A stretch of 5,886 nucleotides of DNA from Anaerolineae bacterium (GTDB lineage Bacteria > Chloroflexota > Anaerolineae > B4-G1 > SLSP01): positions 1 through 5,886 of the forward strand of contig JAGPHL010000042.1 of NCBI GenBank assembly GCA_018055515.1, read 5' to 3'. Within the stretch, counting starts at the first letter, position 1; each line of letters opens with the position of its first letter. Below the pieces are notes generated by a model, which saw only the letters and a list, made by a program, of their open reading frames with translations, searched no databases and was not told the DNA's origin. Of the stretch, positions 5,035 through 5,886 are shown one piece after another. The position numbers were made by a program, and so were the translations under genes.

Positions 5035-5886
5035 CTACTCTGTGGACCATTCCTCCTCTTCCAGCAGCGCGATGAACCGCTCCAGTGACCAGGTGCCATG
5101 GACGCGCAACCGGGGCCAGGTATAGCGATTGTCCAACCGCTGCGTGGCCCCCCACTCGGTCGTCACGCCGCCCCAATAGCCGGCCGACTCCACCACCTTG
5201 AGCGTCAGCGCATCATATTGTCCAGAGGGATAGCAGAAAAACAGCGCCGGCTGATCCGTGTGCGCCTCTACGGCCTGCTTGATCCCCAAAATCTGGTAGA
5301 CGAGGAAATCCACGTCCCGATTGCGCAAGTCGTAGTGATCGCGTCCGTGCGCCTGGATGGACATCCTGCCTTCCGCCATCTCACGCATCTCCGCCCAGGT
5401 CATATAAGCAGGGGCCTCGAAATGGGCCGGCGTCGCCAGCACGAAGAATTCCCCCACAAAGCCGTATTGCTGCAGCAAGGGGAACACCGTGGTATAAGCG
5501 TCCTGGTACCCATCGTCGAAGGTGAGGACAATGGGCTTTGCAGGCAGCGGCTTGCCGGCGCTCAGCGCCTCGATGAGATCGCGGAGATACACGGTCTGAT
5601 ATCCCTGCTCTTGGAGATAGCGCAGCTGCGCCTCGAAGAGCTCCGGCGTCACCGTCAGCCCGCGACGAATGCCATCGGCATCGGGCGGCAGCTCCGAGAC
5701 GTAATGATACATCAGAATCGGCACGTGCAGCGCTGCCGGCGGTGGGGGATAGGTTGGCGTCGGCGCGGGCGTGAGCGTGGGGGTGAGCGTCGGCGCGGGA
5801 GTCGGAGTCCGCGTAGGCCGCGGCGTCGGCGTCGGAGTTCGGGTCGGCGTTGGAGTTGATGTCGGCGTGGCCGTCGGGGTCGCCGT
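5035..5886 (-). CDS. Secreted polysaccharide deacetylase (CE4/NodB) on a Thr/Pro stalk, 5' end outside window
   Basis: Metal-dependent deacetylase of the NodB/CE4 family, which removes acetyl groups from N-acetylated sugars in cell-surface or wall glycans. The frame is open to the right edge, giving 283 residues. Residues 1-50 are an almost pure Thr/Pro (with Ala, Arg, Leu) low-complexity stalk, typical of exported proteins. The catalytic domain starts at about 55 (PILMYHYVSE, the usual opening of the YadE/PgaB-like group). Motif 1 is TFDDGY (122-127), with D124 as base and D125 as metal ligand. Motif 2 is AHGRDH (179-184), with metal ligands H180 and H184. Motif 3 is CYPSGQYD (218-225). The end (PRLRVHG) also fits the family. 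The GTG at 5724 would make a protein lacking the stalk and is an internal codon. A signal peptide or membrane anchor is expected right of the window. A probable terminator follows the gene. The substrate is not determined. Confidence 0.93.
   Translation of the reverse strand, partial: TATPTATPTSTPTPTRTPTPTPRPTRTPTPAPTLTPTLTPAPTPTYPPPPAALHVPILMYHYVSELPPDADGIRRGLTVTPELFEAQLRYLQEQGYQTVYLRDLIEALSAGKPLPAKPIVLTFDDGYQDAYTTVFPLLQQYGFVGEFFVLATPAHFEAPAYMTWAEMREMAEGRMSIQAHGRDHYDLRNRDVDFLVYQILGIKQAVEAHTDQPALFFCYPSGQYDALTLKVVESAGYWGGVTTEWGATQRLDNRYTWPRLRVHGTWSLERFIALLEEEEWSTE
5743..5886 (-). repeat. DNA encoding a Thr-Pro low-complexity stalk
   Basis: An imperfect repeat of about 6 bases per unit (ACG/ACC/ACT for Thr, alternating with CCG/CCC/CCA for Pro), reading as Thr-Pro dipeptides with occasional Ala, Arg, Leu and Ser, and ending in four Pro at 5754-5743 (after TYP). 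It continues past the window's right end. Such stalks are flexible, often glycosylated extracellular spacers in Chloroflexota and other bacteria. The DNA repeat is prone to slippage, so stalk length may vary between strains. Confidence 0.8.

Noticed and set aside
3366..5075. Long + strand open frame of 569 codons, opposite the HerA gene
   Set aside because: Antisense shadow: low-complexity, His/Arg/Leu-rich translation with no domain, while the minus strand carries intact HerA motifs over the same bases.
5743..5886. CRISPR or minisatellite array at the right end
   Set aside because: The period is about 6 bases, without spacers, and it is in frame with the deacetylase as Thr-Pro codons. It is a coding low-complexity stalk.

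Overview
The window is GC-rich, densely coded bacterial DNA. A Thr/Pro-repeat stalk on an exported protein, a HerA-type ATPase, a bacterial dual-specificity phosphatase with a TTG start, and short heptamer/octamer repeats between genes all fit a member of the Chloroflexota (Anaerolineae or a relative). That assignment is an inference from style and gene content; no rRNA or other marker gene is present.

Layout. Bases 1-1056 (+ strand) hold the 3' part of a GT4 glycosyltransferase gene whose start lies left of the window. Five genes then lie on the minus strand, read from right to left. The first is a secreted polysaccharide deacetylase (5886-5035), whose start lies beyond the right edge. Next come a HerA-like ATPase (4961-3324), a dual-specificity phosphatase-like protein (3240-2653), a lipoprotein with two phospholipase D (HKD) motifs (2616-1588), and a small membrane-anchored PDZ protein (1583-1062). 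The glycosyltransferase and the PDZ gene converge with only 5 bases between their stop codons. The gaps on the minus strand are 73, 83, 36 and 4 bases. The last two genes are therefore surely co-transcribed, and phosphatase to PDZ probably forms one unit. A probable intrinsic terminator (5021-4991) after the deacetylase suggests that HerA begins a new transcription unit. The 83-base gap below HerA holds a degenerate inverted repeat.

How the genes may work together. Four of the six products point to the envelope or cell-surface polysaccharide: GT4, the polysaccharide deacetylase on a Thr/Pro stalk, the secreted PLD lipoprotein and the membrane-anchored PDZ protein. The phosphatase carries a C-x-A-G-x-G-R loop of the type found in glucan phosphatases, so a phospho-glycan substrate is possible but unproven. 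HerA is the outlier: an intracellular DNA-translocase-type ATPase without its usual NurA partner in view. I see no convincing new defence or mobile system. The points most worth a second look are the orphan HerA, the phosphatase active-site signature, the PLD-PDZ pair, and the repeats in the two longest intergenic gaps. No tRNA, rRNA, CRISPR array or insertion sequence was found. No gene-free stretch exceeds 83 bases.
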